This document shows, one piece after another, positions 38,855 through 48,581 of a DNA stretch of 64,000 bases. The DNA lies in contig NZ_CP013659.2 in assembly GCF_001465795.2 (NCBI RefSeq), positions 1,196,501 through 1,260,500 on the forward strand, written 5' to 3'. The notes below the pieces were generated by a model. It made no database searches. It was not told the DNA's origin and saw only the letters and a list, made by a program, of their open reading frames with translations. Position numbers and translations under genes: made by a program. Position 1 is the first letter of the stretch. Each line of letters opens with the position of its first letter. The DNA is from Planococcus rifietoensis. Lineage in GTDB: Bacteria; Bacillota; Bacilli; Bacillales_A; Planococcaceae.

Positions 38855-38883
38855 ATTGTATCATGGCAATCTTTTCTTCGCAA
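38855..38883 (-). promoter_or_regulatory. Sigma-A promoter of the glyS T-box transcript
   Basis: Minus strand TTGCGA, 17 bp, TACAAT. Transcription would start near 38848, at the beginning of the T-box leader. Confidence 0.75.
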
Positions 38884-38943
38884 TATGGCATGTAATAGTA
38901 TATAATAATTGGTATTGAGTATAACATATTTGAATTTGAGGCG

Positions 38944-39582
38944 GTGAGTCCAATCGAACTCAATAAGCGGCAAGAGGAAATTTTACAGATCGTCAAAGGC
39001 AACGGCCCGATTACAGGCGAGCAGATCGCAGACCGTCTGAATTTGACGCGCGCCACGCTTCGGCCGGATTTGGCTATTTTGACGATGGCAGGCTTTTTAG
39101 ATGCCAGGCCGCGTGTCGGTTATTTTTATTCGGGCAAGAAACCGGGCCAGGATATAACCGATACGATGAACAATATGAAAGTGAAAGATTTTCAGTCGAT
39201 CCCTGTCGTAGTCAGGGATGATGTCAGCGTATACGATGCCATCAGTCAGATGTTTCTGGATGACGTCGGGACGCTTTTTGTTGTGGATAAAAAATCCTGC
39301 CTCGCAGGTGTCCTGTCGCGCAAAGATCTATTGCGCACCAGCCTCGGCAATCAGGATTTGAATGCCATTCCTGTACATATCATCATGACGCGCATGCCAA
39401 ACATCACCTATTGTTTGCGCAATGATTCGCTCATACAGGCTGCAAACCGGCTGATCAACCAGCAAATCGACGCATTGCCGGTCGTCGAAGAACAACCGGA
39501 AGGGTATAAGGTCGTCGGCAGGCTGACAAAGACCAATATTACGCGGGCATTTTTGTCCCTTTCGGAAAACCACGAACTGTGA
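38944..39582 (+). CDS. ccpN: Catabolite repressor CcpN
   Basis: Represses gluconeogenic genes (gapB, pckA) during glycolysis. It has 212 residues: a DeoR-like helix-turn-helix (LNKRQEEILQIVKGNGPITG) and two CBS domains that bind nucleotides (DFQSIPVVV, then IIMTRMPNITYC). The GTG start gives MSPIELNKRQ, matching B. subtilis CcpN; the GAGGCG ribosome site is closer than usual. yqfL-type kinase follows, as in B. subtilis. Confidence 0.94.
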   Translation: MSPIELNKRQEEILQIVKGNGPITGEQIADRLNLTRATLRPDLAILTMAGFLDARPRVGYFYSGKKPGQDITDTMNNMKVKDFQSIPVVVRDDVSVYDAISQMFLDDVGTLFVVDKKSCLAGVLSRKDLLRTSLGNQDLNAIPVHIIMTRMPNITYCLRNDSLIQAANRLINQQIDALPVVEEQPEGYKVVGRLTKTNITRAFLSLSENHEL

Positions 39583-39592
39583 GGTGCAGAAT

Positions 39593-40402
39593 ATGAGTTT
39601 ATTGCGCGTTTTTATCGTCTCCGATTCGGTAGGCGAAACCGGAGAGCTTGTCGCAAAAGCGGCCATCAGCCAATACTTGAATACAGAACAGAACGCCGTC
39701 TTGAAGCGGTTCCCGTATATCGATTCCATTGAACATTTGCAGGAAATCATCAAACTGGCAGAAGGGCAGCGGGCAGTGATCGTCTATACGCTTGTCTCGA
39801 AAGAGCTGCGCCATTTCGTTGAACGCGAAACGGCGCGAAACGGCATCAAAGCGATCGACTTGATGGGCCCATTGCTCGATGCGCTAGAAGAGGAGCTGCA
39901 TTCAGCGCCGATCGGTGAAGCCGGCCTGGTGCGCAAGCTCGACGACGATTACTTCAAGAAAGTCGAAGCGATCGAATTTGCGGTCAAATACGACGATGGG
40001 CGCGACCCGCGCGGCATCTTGCTTGCGGATATCGTCTTGGTGGGGGTGTCGAGAACATCGAAAACCCCATTATCTCAGTATTTGGCCCATAAACGGCTGA
40101 AAGTGGCCAATGTGCCGCTCGTGCCTGAAGTGGATCCGCCGGATGAACTGTTCGATGTGGATCCGAAAAAATGCTTCGGCTTGGTCATTTCTCCAGAGAA
40201 GCTCAACAATATCCGCAAAGAGCGGTTGATTGCACTCGGATTGAACGATGATGCCAATTACGCGAAGTTGGACCGCATCCATGAAGAAATCGTCCATTTC
40301 CGCAAAGTGGTCGATCGCATCGGCTGTGAGACGCTAGACGTTACGAATCGCGCCGTTGAGGAAACGGCGAATTTAATTCTCGGCAAACTCCAGAAACAAT
40401 AA
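39593..40402 (+). CDS. Pyruvate, phosphate dikinase regulatory protein (YqfL-type kinase/phosphorylase)
   Basis: Member of the DUF299 bifunctional serine/threonine kinase and Pi-dependent phosphorylase family that acts on PPDK or PEP synthase; in B. subtilis YqfL influences CcpN activity. It has 269 residues with the P-loop GVSRTSKTPLSQYL. ATG 39593 lies 6 nt after GAGGTG. It is co-directional with ccpN with a 10-bp gap. Confidence 0.92.
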   Translation: MSLLRVFIVSDSVGETGELVAKAAISQYLNTEQNAVLKRFPYIDSIEHLQEIIKLAEGQRAVIVYTLVSKELRHFVERETARNGIKAIDLMGPLLDALEEELHSAPIGEAGLVRKLDDDYFKKVEAIEFAVKYDDGRDPRGILLADIVLVGVSRTSKTPLSQYLAHKRLKVANVPLVPEVDPPDELFDVDPKKCFGLVISPEKLNNIRKERLIALGLNDDANYAKLDRIHEEIVHFRKVVDRIGCETLDVTNRAVEETANLILGKLQKQ

Positions 40403-40409
40403 GAGGATT

Positions 40410-40432
40410 CCGCCTATCAGGGCGGTTTTTCT
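40410..40432 (+). terminator. Terminator of the ccpN operon
   Basis: CCGCC / GGCGG with a 6-nt loop and five T; short stem. The rest of the gap to dnaG (to 40626) is AT-rich and has -10-like sequences (TATAAT at 40441 and 40497 region) without convincing -35 partners. Confidence 0.6.
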
Positions 40433-40626
40433 TATGCTTGTATAATAGAAAGACCGTTTTTCTACGCCTTTCTATGGATTTTTACAAAAAAACGTTTTAT
40501 AATGAAGAATTGTGGCTAAAGCTTAATAACAACATGATAAGCTTTCCCATCTTTTTGTCGAAATTTGAAGGATTTTAGCGGATTTCAACGAATAAAGTAA
40601 AGTAAGCAAATAAAGATGGTGATAAG

Positions 40627-42432
40627 GTGTCCAATCGAATTCCTGAAGAAGTGATCGAAGAAATCCGTTCTAAAGCGGATATTGTGGACGTCGTGGGCGA
40701 ATATGTCCAATTGACGAAAAGAGGCCGCAATTGGTTTGGTCTCTGTCCCTTCCACGGGGAGAGCACACCGTCCTTTTCAGTGACGGCCGATAAGCAGATT
40801 TTCCATTGCTTCGGCTGCGGGGCTGGCGGCAACGCCATCACGTTCTTGATGGATATCGAAAACATCAGTTTCCAGGAAGCGCTGGTCAAACTCGGCGAGC
40901 GTTCAGGAATTGAAATCGATGTCCAGCCAGGAGAAGGCAAAGGGGCAGCCCAGGCAAGAAATGACGACCCGCTCATTTTGATGCATGAATTCGCTGCTGA
41001 TATGTACCATCACATTTTGCTGAACACAGAAGAAGGGCAAGCAGCTCTTGATTATTTGGAGAATCGGGGATTCACCCAGGAAATCATCGAAAAATACCGG
41101 ATCGGCTGGGCGCTTCCTGAATGGAACTATATGGAAGTTGCGTTACGCAGAAAAGGGTACGACGATGAACAATTGGAAGCGAGCGGGCTGGCCATCAAGC
41201 GTGAGAAATCCGATGGCTGGTTCGACCGTTTCCGTGGCAGGATCATGTTTCCGATCATGAACGAAAACGGCAAGGCCATTGCGTTTTCGGGAAGGGTGCT
41301 TGAGCAGTCGAAGCAGGAAGCGAAATACATGAACAGCCCTGAATCACCGATTTTCCAAAAAAGCCAAGTTCTCTATAATGTCCATCTGGCTCGCGGCGCT
41401 ATCCGGAAAAACCGGAAAATCGTCCTGTTCGAAGGTTTTATGGATGTCATTGCTGCAGGAAAAGCTGGCATCGACAATGCGCTTGCGACGATGGGGACAT
41501 CGCTGACATCGCAGCATATCCGCCAAATGAAGCGTTTTGCGCAGGAAGTGGTCGTTTGCTTTGACGGCGATGATGCCGGATGGGAAGCGGCCAAACGAGC
41601 GGCGGTGCCGCTTGAGGAAGCGAATTTCAAAGTCGGGATTGCGGTGCTGCCGAATGGCATGGACCCCGATGACTATGTCCGCCAAAACGGCGCCGATGCT
41701 TTTCGGGAGAACGTCATCGAAAAGCCGCAAACCTTTATCGCATTCGCGATGATGCATGCGCGCCGCCATAAGAACTTTCAATATGAAAACGATCTCCTTC
41801 AATATATTCAAGAGGTACTCCAGTTATTGGCCGGTAAATCCTCTCCTGTTGAAAGGGATTTGTATATTAAGCAGCTGTCGGCCGAAACTAAGCTTTCAGA
41901 AGAAGCCATATTGCAGCAGTACAGGCGCTTAGAAACACGCAGCATCGAACGCAGCCGGCCAAAAGCCGCTGAATCGGTCCAGGCAGCCCCCAAAAGGGAG
42001 CAAAAGAAAATCACGTCGCTGCACCGCGCAGAACGTTTGCTGTTCGCACACGCTCTCGCAGACCCGGCCGTGATGGACAAGCTGGCCCGTGAAGTGGAAA
42101 CCATTCCGTTCATCAGTGAAGAATACCAAGCGCTTTATGTTCAGCTGCTCGGTTTTTACGAGGAATGGGAAAAAGCGGATTTCCATAAGTTCTTGGAAAC
42201 CCTAACGGATCAAGAGCTCCGGAAGTTAGTGATGGAGACGGCCTTGGCCGAGAGAGATCCCGAACACCCGGAAGAAGAGATCGAAGATTGCCTGAAGCAC
42301 TTGAACAAGCATCGTATCGAGCAACAAATCAATTTAAAAATCCAGCAATCAAAAGAAGCGGAAAAACAGCATGATTTGAAGCGCGCTTTGCTTCTAGCAC
42401 AAGAAGTGATTGCTTTACGGAAATCATTGTAG
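40627..42432 (+). CDS. dnaG: DNA primase
   Basis: Synthesises RNA primers at the replication fork. It has 601 residues: CHC2 zinc finger (CPFHGE, then CFGCGAGG), TOPRIM core with VLFEGFMDVIA (catalytic Glu) and CFDGDDAG (metal Asp), and a C-terminal helicase-binding domain. The GTG start follows GGTGAT. yqxD/DUF188, found before dnaG in B. subtilis, is missing. sigA follows 33 bp later in the macromolecular synthesis operon. Confidence 0.97.
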   Translation: MSNRIPEEVIEEIRSKADIVDVVGEYVQLTKRGRNWFGLCPFHGESTPSFSVTADKQIFHCFGCGAGGNAITFLMDIENISFQEALVKLGERSGIEIDVQPGEGKGAAQARNDDPLILMHEFAADMYHHILLNTEEGQAALDYLENRGFTQEIIEKYRIGWALPEWNYMEVALRRKGYDDEQLEASGLAIKREKSDGWFDRFRGRIMFPIMNENGKAIAFSGRVLEQSKQEAKYMNSPESPIFQKSQVLYNVHLARGAIRKNRKIVLFEGFMDVIAAGKAGIDNALATMGTSLTSQHIRQMKRFAQEVVVCFDGDDAGWEAAKRAAVPLEEANFKVGIAVLPNGMDPDDYVRQNGADAFRENVIEKPQTFIAFAMMHARRHKNFQYENDLLQYIQEVLQLLAGKSSPVERDLYIKQLSAETKLSEEAILQQYRRLETRSIERSRPKAAESVQAAPKREQKKITSLHRAERLLFAHALADPAVMDKLAREVETIPFISEEYQALYVQLLGFYEEWEKADFHKFLETLTDQELRKLVMETALAERDPEHPEEEIEDCLKHLNKHRIEQQINLKIQQSKEAEKQHDLKRALLLAQEVIALRKSL

Positions 42433-42465
42433 ATTATTCCGGTTTTTTCTAAAGGAGGAAGTTGT

Positions 42466-43620
42466 ATGGCTGAGAAATCTGAACGCCAAACAGAAGTCGT
42501 AACAAACAGCATCCCGTTGCCTGCTGAAGGCCCGGAAGCAAGTGTAGAAGACGCGAAAAAGCAATTGATCGAACAAGGGAAAAAAACCGGAGAATTGAAC
42601 TACGAACAGATTGCCGATAAATTGGCTATTTTTGAAATGGAATCGGACCAAGTAGAGGAATTCATCGATCAATTGGAAGGGCACGGCATCGAACTTGAAC
42701 GCAAGAGCGATGATGAAGAACATTTGGATCGTCTCATGAAACCAACCGAGGAGAAGTTCGACTTGAACGACTTGAGCGTACCGCCAGGCGTCAAGATCAA
42801 CGACCCGGTCCGCATGTACTTGAAAGAGATCGGCCGAGTCGACCTATTGAAGGCCGAAGAAGAAGTACGTCTTGCAAAATTGATTGAACAAGGCGACGAA
42901 GAAGCGAAAAAACGCCTCGCAGAAGCCAACTTGCGTCTTGTCGTCTCAATCGCGAAACGTTATGTAGGCCGCGGCATGCTGTTCTTGGACTTAATCCAAG
43001 AAGGGAATATGGGGCTTATCAAAGCAGTCGAGAAGTTCGACTACTCGAAAGGCTTCAAATTCAGCACTTACGCCACGTGGTGGATCCGCCAAGCCATCAC
43101 GCGCGCCATCGCCGACCAGGCACGGACCATCCGCATCCCGGTCCATATGGTTGAAACGATCAACAAATTGATCCGCGTACAGCGCCAGCTATTGCAGGAT
43201 CTTGGCCGCGAGCCTTCTCCGGAAGAAATCGGCGAAGAGATGGATCTATTGCCTGAAAAAGTACGTGAGATCCTGAAGATCGCCCAAGAACCGGTCTCAC
43301 TCGAAACGCCGATCGGTGAAGAAGACGATTCGCATTTAGGAGATTTTATCGAAGATTCCGATGCACAATCGCCATCTGACCATGCGGCTTATGAACTGTT
43401 AAAAGAGCAATTGGAAGATGTGCTCGACACGTTGACCGACAGAGAAGAAAATGTCTTGCGCCTGCGTTTTGGCCTGGATGACGGCCGCACGCGGACGCTA
43501 GAAGAAGTTGGCAAAGTATTTGGCGTGACGCGCGAGCGCATTCGCCAAATCGAAGCGAAAGCTCTCCGCAAACTGCGCCATCCATCACGCAGCAAGCGCT
43601 TGAAAGATTTCTTGGAGTAA
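42466..43620 (+). CDS. sigA: Primary sigma factor SigA (RpoD)
   Basis: Housekeeping sigma factor. It has 384 residues: region 1.1-like N-terminus, region 1.2 ([16 protein letters not shown]), region 2 with [20 protein letters not shown] and [10 protein letters not shown], region 3, and region 4 helix-turn-helix ([20 protein letters not shown]). AAAGGAGG precedes the ATG. It is about a dozen residues longer than B. subtilis SigA, mostly at the acidic N-terminus. Confidence 0.98.
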   Translation: MAEKSERQTEVVTNSIPLPAEGPEASVEDAKKQLIEQGKKTGELNYEQIADKLAIFEMESDQVEEFIDQLEGHGIELERKSDDEEHLDRLMKPTEEKFDLNDLSVPPGVKINDPVRMYLKEIGRVDLLKAEEEVRLAKLIEQGDEEAKKRLAEANLRLVVSIAKRYVGRGMLFLDLIQEGNMGLIKAVEKFDYSKGFKFSTYATWWIRQAITRAIADQARTIRIPVHMVETINKLIRVQRQLLQDLGREPSPEEIGEEMDLLPEKVREILKIAQEPVSLETPIGEEDDSHLGDFIEDSDAQSPSDHAAYELLKEQLEDVLDTLTDREENVLRLRFGLDDGRTRTLEEVGKVFGVTRERIRQIEAKALRKLRHPSRSKRLKDFLE

Positions 43621-43629
43621 ACGGAATAG

Positions 43630-43664
43630 ATCCTTCCAGGCCAAAAGCCTGGAAGGATTTTTTT
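43630..43664 (+). terminator. Terminator of dnaG-sigA
   Basis: Perfect 12-bp stem ATCCTTCCAGGC / GCCTGGAAGGAT, loop CAAAA, seven T. Confidence 0.93.
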
Positions 43665-43760
43665 GCGTTCAATGGCATTGCCGAAGCCGTACAACCGTCC
43701 GGCAAAAAGCCGAACATTCCGTCTGAGTAACAACATATTGGAATAACTTTCTGTTATGCC

Positions 43761-43790
43761 TTGCTTGTGTCGGAATTTTAGCTATATAAT
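43761..43790 (+). promoter_or_regulatory. Probable sigma-A promoter of the acyl-CoA dehydrogenase gene
   Basis: TTGCTT, 18 bp, TATAAT, 40 bp upstream of the start codon. Confidence 0.6.
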
Positions 43791-43830
43791 GAATATTGTA
43801 AGCGTATTCATAGCAAAGGGGATGTAAGAT

Positions 43831-44970
43831 ATGAATTTCGATTTGACACAAGAACAGCAAATGATTAAGAAGACAATGCGGGAATTCGCCGATAAAGTGG
43901 TGGCACCAGGTGCCGTCGACCGCGACCGTACGAAAGAATTTCCAAAAGAGGCTTTCAAGCAGCTGTCCGACATGGGGATGATGGGCTTGCCGTTTGATGA
44001 GGCTTATGGCGGAGCCGGTGCGGATACGACGAGTTTTGCGATTGTCACTGAAGAATTGAGCCGCGTCTGTGCTTCAACAGGCATCACATATTCTGCTCAT
44101 ATCTCGCTTGGCGGTGCTCCGCTCAGCTTGTTTGGGACAGAAGAGCAGAAACAGAAATATTTGACGCCGATTTGTTCGGGGGAATCGTTCGGAGCGTTTG
44201 GGCTGACGGAGCCGAATGCCGGATCGGATGCCGGGGGAACGGAAACCCGTGCTGTGGAAGACGGGGACGACTGGGTCATTAATGGATCGAAAGTATATAT
44301 CACTAACGCAAGCCACGCAAAGCATTTGGCGATTACCGCCATTACCGGCATGAACGATGGCAAAAAAGAAATCAGCGCTATCATCGTACCGACGGATGCT
44401 GAAGGATTTACCATCATCGACAATTACGAGAAAATGGGCTTGAATGCTTCCAATACGACTGAATTGGTGCTCGAGAACGTCCGTGTCCCGAAAGAGAACC
44501 TGCTCGGCAAGCGCGGCGAAGGCTTCAAGCAATTTCTTGTGACGCTTGATGGCGGGCGCATCGGCATTGCGGCGATGGCCGTCGGGATCGCGCAAGGCGC
44601 GTTCAATAAAGCGCTCGCCTATGCAAAAGAACGCAAGCAGTTCGGCAAAACTTTATCGGAATTCCAAGTGACGCAATTCAAGCTCGCCGATATGGCGATG
44701 AAGATTGAACTCGCACGCACGATGGTCTATAAAGCGGCATGGCTGAAAGACCAGGGGCGCCCGTTCACGAAAGAAGCGTCCATGGCCAAACTATATGCTT
44801 CCGAAATGGCGATGGAAGTGGCGGATGAAGCCATTCAAATCCATGGCGGCTACGGCTATATGAAAGAATACGAAGTCGAGCGTTATATGCGCGACGCCAA
44901 GCTGCTAGAGATCGGCGAGGGGACATCGGAAGTCCAGCGCATGGTCATTTCACGCCTTGTCGGCTGCTAA
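43831..44970 (+). CDS. Acyl-CoA dehydrogenase
   Basis: FAD enzyme that forms trans-2-enoyl-CoA. It has 379 residues: N-terminal helical domain, FAD-binding strand segment (FGLTEPNAGSDAGG, VINGSKVYITNASHA) and C-terminal helical domain with the catalytic Glu363 in EIGEGTSEVQR. The chain-length class (short or branched) cannot be told. AAGGGGATG precedes the ATG. It is monocistronic and inserted between sigA and the cytochrome gene, a place without such a gene in B. subtilis. Confidence 0.93.
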   Translation: MNFDLTQEQQMIKKTMREFADKVVAPGAVDRDRTKEFPKEAFKQLSDMGMMGLPFDEAYGGAGADTTSFAIVTEELSRVCASTGITYSAHISLGGAPLSLFGTEEQKQKYLTPICSGESFGAFGLTEPNAGSDAGGTETRAVEDGDDWVINGSKVYITNASHAKHLAITAITGMNDGKKEISAIIVPTDAEGFTIIDNYEKMGLNASNTTELVLENVRVPKENLLGKRGEGFKQFLVTLDGGRIGIAAMAVGIAQGAFNKALAYAKERKQFGKTLSEFQVTQFKLADMAMKIELARTMVYKAAWLKDQGRPFTKEASMAKLYASEMAMEVADEAIQIHGGYGYMKEYEVERYMRDAKLLEIGEGTSEVQRMVISRLVGC

Positions 44971-45161
44971 TTAAATCAGCAAAACTGTGAAGCTTTGACT
45001 GCTTGTTCATTGCCGTCAACAGAATCCTTCGAATTTACCGATTTTGTCACAATACGGCAATTATTATCCGTTATGGCTTTTCGTTTACTGGATAATACAG
45101 TACAATAATGAATGATACTTATACTATCATCAAGCAGAACACAGTAGAAGGAGGGTTACGG

Positions 45162-45551
45162 ATGCAAAAGAATGCAATTGTACCTTATATCTTAATCATG
45201 GCTTTCGGTATTGGCCTGATTTTCTTCCTGTCATTGGAAGGAGTCGGCAACGAAGCTGAAATCGCTGAAGAACAAGCGGCAGAAGAAGGCGGCGGAGAAG
45301 CAGCTGAAGGCGAAGGCGGAGAAGAAGCGGCAAGCGGCGACTTCGACCCAGAAGCTACAGCTGAAGCAAGCTGTGTTTCTTGCCACGGTTCAAGCTATGA
45401 AGGCGGAGTCGGCCCATCATTGGTGGCTACAGAGCTTGGCCAAGAAGAAATCGAAGAAATCCTGATCAACGGCAAAGGAACAATGCCTCCAGGACTTGTG
45501 CCTGAAGAGAACGTAGCAGCAATGGCTGAGTGGGTACTTTCACTCGAATAG
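45162..45551 (+). CDS. cccA: Membrane-anchored cytochrome c (CccA/c550-like)
   Basis: Small membrane-bound c-type cytochrome. It has 129 residues: uncleaved N-terminal membrane helix (about 6-25), a strongly acidic Glu/Gly/Ala linker (28-65), heme site CVSCH at residues 71-75 and a likely axial Met in GTMPPGLV. ATG 45162 follows AGAAGGAGGG; the upstream ATG at 45108 lacks a ribosome site. Same place after sigA as B. subtilis cccA. Confidence 0.92.
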   Translation: MQKNAIVPYILIMAFGIGLIFFLSLEGVGNEAEIAEEQAAEEGGGEAAEGEGGEEAASGDFDPEATAEASCVSCHGSSYEGGVGPSLVATELGQEEIEEILINGKGTMPPGLVPEENVAAMAEWVLSLE

Positions 45552-45555
45552 CATC

Positions 45556-45591
45556 AAAAACCCTTAGTTCTTCTGGAGCTAAGGGTTTTTT
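45556..45591 (+). terminator. Terminator of cccA
   Basis: AAAAACCCTTAG / CTAAGGGTTTTT with an 11-nt loop, six T; shortly before the trmK ribosome site. Confidence 0.85.
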
Positions 45592-45610
45592 GTCAATTAG
45601 GAGGAACTTT

Positions 45611-46324
45611 ATGAACGCGCAGCAATTATCAGTTCGATTAATGAAAGTGGCAGAACATGTGCAAGCGGGAGCGGTCGTAGCAGATATCGGTTCAGATCAT
45701 GCCTATTTGCCTTGCCACCTCCTCCATCACGGCATCGCAAGCCGTGCGGTTGCCGGAGAAATCGTCAAAGGCCCTTATGAATCAGCGAAAAAGCAAGTAC
45801 GCGCGGAAGGGCTTGAAGACAAAATTACGGTCCGGCTCGCCCCCGGGCTTGAAGCAATCGAGCCATCAGACGGGATTACAGCGGTGACCATTGCCGGAAT
45901 GGGCGGCACGCTGATCGCTTCCATCTTGGAAGAAGGAGAAGGGCGGCTTGAAGGGGTGAAGCGATTGATCCTTCAGCCGAACGTCCACGCGCAAGCGATA
46001 CGGCAGTGGGCAGTCCAAAACGGCTGGCATATCGTCGCAGAAGAGATCTTGAAAGAAAAAGACAAAATCTACGAGATCCTCGTGCTGGAGCCGACTGCTG
46101 AAGAAGTGCAGTTGGATGCGAAGCAATTGTTATTCGGTCCACAGTTATTGAAACAGCAAAATGACATTTTCAAGGAAAAATGGCAGCGCGAAGCAGCGCA
46201 ATGGAAAGCGATTGCCGAACGCTTGGAGAACGCACAACAAAACGAGGACATTCGTACGAAAAGAGAGCAATTGCTCGGGAAAATCGCATTGATGGAAGAG
46301 GTGTTCGTGGATGAAAATTCCTAA
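45611..46324 (+). CDS. trmK: tRNA (adenine22-N1)-methyltransferase
   Basis: Methylates A22 of tRNA (B. subtilis YqfN/TrmK). It has 237 residues; class I methyltransferase with VVADIGSDHAYLP as motif I and TIAGMGGTLI as motif IV, then a C-terminal coiled helical pair. TAGGAGG precedes the ATG. It overlaps yqfO by 14 nt. Confidence 0.95.
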   Translation: MNAQQLSVRLMKVAEHVQAGAVVADIGSDHAYLPCHLLHHGIASRAVAGEIVKGPYESAKKQVRAEGLEDKITVRLAPGLEAIEPSDGITAVTIAGMGGTLIASILEEGEGRLEGVKRLILQPNVHAQAIRQWAVQNGWHIVAEEILKEKDKIYEILVLEPTAEEVQLDAKQLLFGPQLLKQQNDIFKEKWQREAAQWKAIAERLENAQQNEDIRTKREQLLGKIALMEEVFVDENS

Positions 46325-47423
46325 CGGGCAACAGATCATCGAACAGTTCGAGAAATGGTCGCCGAAATATTTGGCGATGGAAGGAGATCCAATCGGTCTG
46401 CATGTTGGTACCTTGAATAAAAAAATCGAACGCGTACTAGTGACGCTGGACGTCGATGATACGGTGGTAGAAGAGGCGATTGAAAAAGGCGCTGGCCTTA
46501 TCATTGCGCATCATCCGCCGATTTTCCGTCCTTTGAAAAATCTGCAGACGGATTTCCCTCAAGGCCGATTGATGGAAAAACTGATCAAAAATGATATTGC
46601 GGTATATGCAGCACATACAAACCTTGATATTGCTTGGGGCGGCGTCAATGACCTGTTGGCGGATGCGCTCGGATTGAATGACACAGAAGTATTGGTGAAG
46701 ACGTACGAAGCAGAGCTTGTGAAGATTGCTGTATTCGTGCCCGAAAGCCATGAAGACCAAGTGAGAAAAGCCTTCGGCGATGCGGGCGCCGGAGCAATTG
46801 GCGATTATGAGTATTGCAGCTATACCTTGTCCGGCACAGGGCGATTCCGTCCAAATGCATCAGCCGATCCGTATATCGGGGAAGCGGGCAAAATGGAAGA
46901 AACTGCGGAATCGAAAATTGAAGTCGTTGTCAGGAAAGCCGAAAAAGACCGCGTAATCCGCGCGATGATGGCGGCCCATCCTTATGAAGAACCGGCATAC
47001 GACGTGTTCACCTTGGAAAACAAAGAGCTGCCGATGGGGCTTGGCCGCATCGGGCGCTTGAAAGAAGAGATGAACTTGGATACGTTTGCGGAGCATGTGA
47101 AAACAAGTTTGGATGTGCCGTTTGTCCGTGTTGTCGGAACTGGCGATGAAACGATCAAAAAAGTAGCGGTGCTTGGCGGCGACGGCAATAAATACATCCA
47201 GCAGGCAAAACGCGCCGGAGCGGATGTCTACGTAACGGGTGACCTCTATTTCCACGTCGCACAAGATGCACAGGCAATCGGCTTGCCTGTGATTGACCCT
47301 GGGCACCATGTCGAGAAAGTGATGATTCAGGGAGTCGTGGACCATATGACAGAAAAAGGCGCTAACTGGCAATGTGAATTCCTGCCGTCTGAAGTAAATA
47401 CAGAGCCGTTTCGCTTAAAGTGA
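46311..47423 (+). CDS. yqfO: Nif3-like dinuclear metal center protein (YqfO)
   Basis: Nif3/YbgI family, often annotated as GTP cyclohydrolase I type 2; true activity uncertain. It has 370 residues: two halves of the metal domain (GLHVGT; IIAHHPPIF; AHTNLD; later ADVYVTGDLYFHVAQDA and DPGHHVEK) with a PII-like insert (about 130-230), typical of Bacillales YqfO. It starts inside trmK. Confidence 0.93.
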   Translation: MKIPNGQQIIEQFEKWSPKYLAMEGDPIGLHVGTLNKKIERVLVTLDVDDTVVEEAIEKGAGLIIAHHPPIFRPLKNLQTDFPQGRLMEKLIKNDIAVYAAHTNLDIAWGGVNDLLADALGLNDTEVLVKTYEAELVKIAVFVPESHEDQVRKAFGDAGAGAIGDYEYCSYTLSGTGRFRPNASADPYIGEAGKMEETAESKIEVVVRKAEKDRVIRAMMAAHPYEEPAYDVFTLENKELPMGLGRIGRLKEEMNLDTFAEHVKTSLDVPFVRVVGTGDETIKKVAVLGGDGNKYIQQAKRAGADVYVTGDLYFHVAQDAQAIGLPVIDPGHHVEKVMIQGVVDHMTEKGANWQCEFLPSEVNTEPFRLK

Positions 47424-47429
47424 AGACGT

Positions 47430-47464
47430 AAAAAAAAGAGGCCCCGTTCAGGGCCTCTTTTTTT
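47430..47464. terminator. Bidirectional terminator yqfO/ispH
   Basis: AAAGAGGCCC / GGGCCTCTTT with long flanking A and T runs between convergent genes. Confidence 0.92.
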
Positions 47465-47469
47465 AGGTT

Positions 47470-48456
47470 TTATTCATTCACCGGATACGGTTCGATGCGG
47501 TCCGATGGTTTCGGATGCTTGATTTTCGGCAAGATTTTATTAAGTGGTACGGAACGCTCGAGTGTGTGCGTTTCCGGATCTTCCGGATCGTATTGATCCA
47601 AGAACTTCATGACTTCTTTGACGATCGGTGTAGGTGTTGAGGCGCCAGCGGTCAAGGCGACCGTTTCGATGCCTTCGAGCCATTCCAATTTCAATTCAGA
47701 CAAATCAGAGATGCGGTAAGCCGGCGTGCCTGCGATATCCTGCGATACTTGCGCCAGGCGGTTGGAGTTATTGCTCATCGGGTCGCCGATGACCAATAAA
47801 AGATCGGTATCCCCGGCTTGTTCCGCGACTGCTTCCTGTCGAACTTGTGTAGCCAAGCAGATTTCTTTATGGACTTCAGCCTGCGGGAAACGTTCTTTCA
47901 AGCGTTCCATCAAGTGGACGACATCCCATTGGCTCATCGTCGTTTGGTTAGTAATGATGATCTTATCTTCATTCAGCTCAAGGGCATTGACGTCTTCGAG
48001 CTTTTCAACCAAGTGGACGAGGTCTGGAGCGACGCCGATTGCGCCTTCCGGTTCCGGGTGGCCGCTCTTGCCGATGTAGATTATGTGGTAGCCTTCCGCC
48101 GTCTTCTCGCGGATCAAGTCATGCGTCACGGTGACATCAGGACATGTGGCATCAATCGAAACGAGCCCTTTTCTTCTGGCCAGTTCACGCACTTGCGGCG
48201 ATACGCCGTGTGCTGTGAAAATGACGGTGCCCGTCTCAACTTTCTCCAAGATTTCCAGGCGGTTGGTGCCGTCAAGGGTGATGATGCCGTCTTGTTCGAA
48301 TGCATCCGTCACGTGTTTATTGTGGACAATCATGCCCAATATATAAATCGGGCGCGGCAAGGTTTCATCCATGGCTGCATTTTTCGCGATAACCATGGCG
48401 TCCACTACCCCGTAACAATAGCCTCTTGGCGATATCTTTTTTACTTTCATTATCAA
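47470..48456 (-). CDS. ispH: 4-hydroxy-3-methylbut-2-enyl diphosphate reductase
   Basis: Last step of the MEP isoprenoid pathway, giving IPP and DMAPP; [4Fe-4S] enzyme. Cluster cysteines are in [15 protein letters not shown] and [15 protein letters not shown] is the substrate-binding element. It has 328 residues from TTG 48456, 6 nt after AAAGGAG; ATG 48450 is the alternative. ispG is also in this window, at 53.8-54.9 kb. Confidence 0.95.
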   Translation of the reverse strand: MIMKVKKISPRGYCYGVVDAMVIAKNAAMDETLPRPIYILGMIVHNKHVTDAFEQDGIITLDGTNRLEILEKVETGTVIFTAHGVSPQVRELARRKGLVSIDATCPDVTVTHDLIREKTAEGYHIIYIGKSGHPEPEGAIGVAPDLVHLVEKLEDVNALELNEDKIIITNQTTMSQWDVVHLMERLKERFPQAEVHKEICLATQVRQEAVAEQAGDTDLLLVIGDPMSNNSNRLAQVSQDIAGTPAYRISDLSELKLEWLEGIETVALTAGASTPTPIVKEVMKFLDQYDPEDPETHTLERSVPLNKILPKIKHPKPSDRIEPYPVNE

Positions 48457-48484
48457 ACCGCACTCCTTTCAACATCATGACTTC

Positions 48485-48513
48485 ATTATAACGGAGACGC
48501 CGCTTCTTTACAA
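48485..48513 (-). promoter_or_regulatory. Sigma-A promoter of ispH
   Basis: Minus strand TTGTAA, 17 bp, TATAAT, about 30 bp before the ispH start. Confidence 0.8.
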
Positions 48514-48542
48514 AAGATGCATCGCTCAGGAGAGCTATTTTA

Positions 48543-48551
48543 TGCTATAAT
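48543..48551 (+). promoter_or_regulatory. Extended -10 promoter of cshB
   Basis: TGCTATAAT (TGn plus perfect -10) 31 bp upstream of the helicase start; no clear -35. Confidence 0.6.
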
Positions 48552-48581
48552 AGCTAGAGCTTAAGGAGGGAACTATATCCC

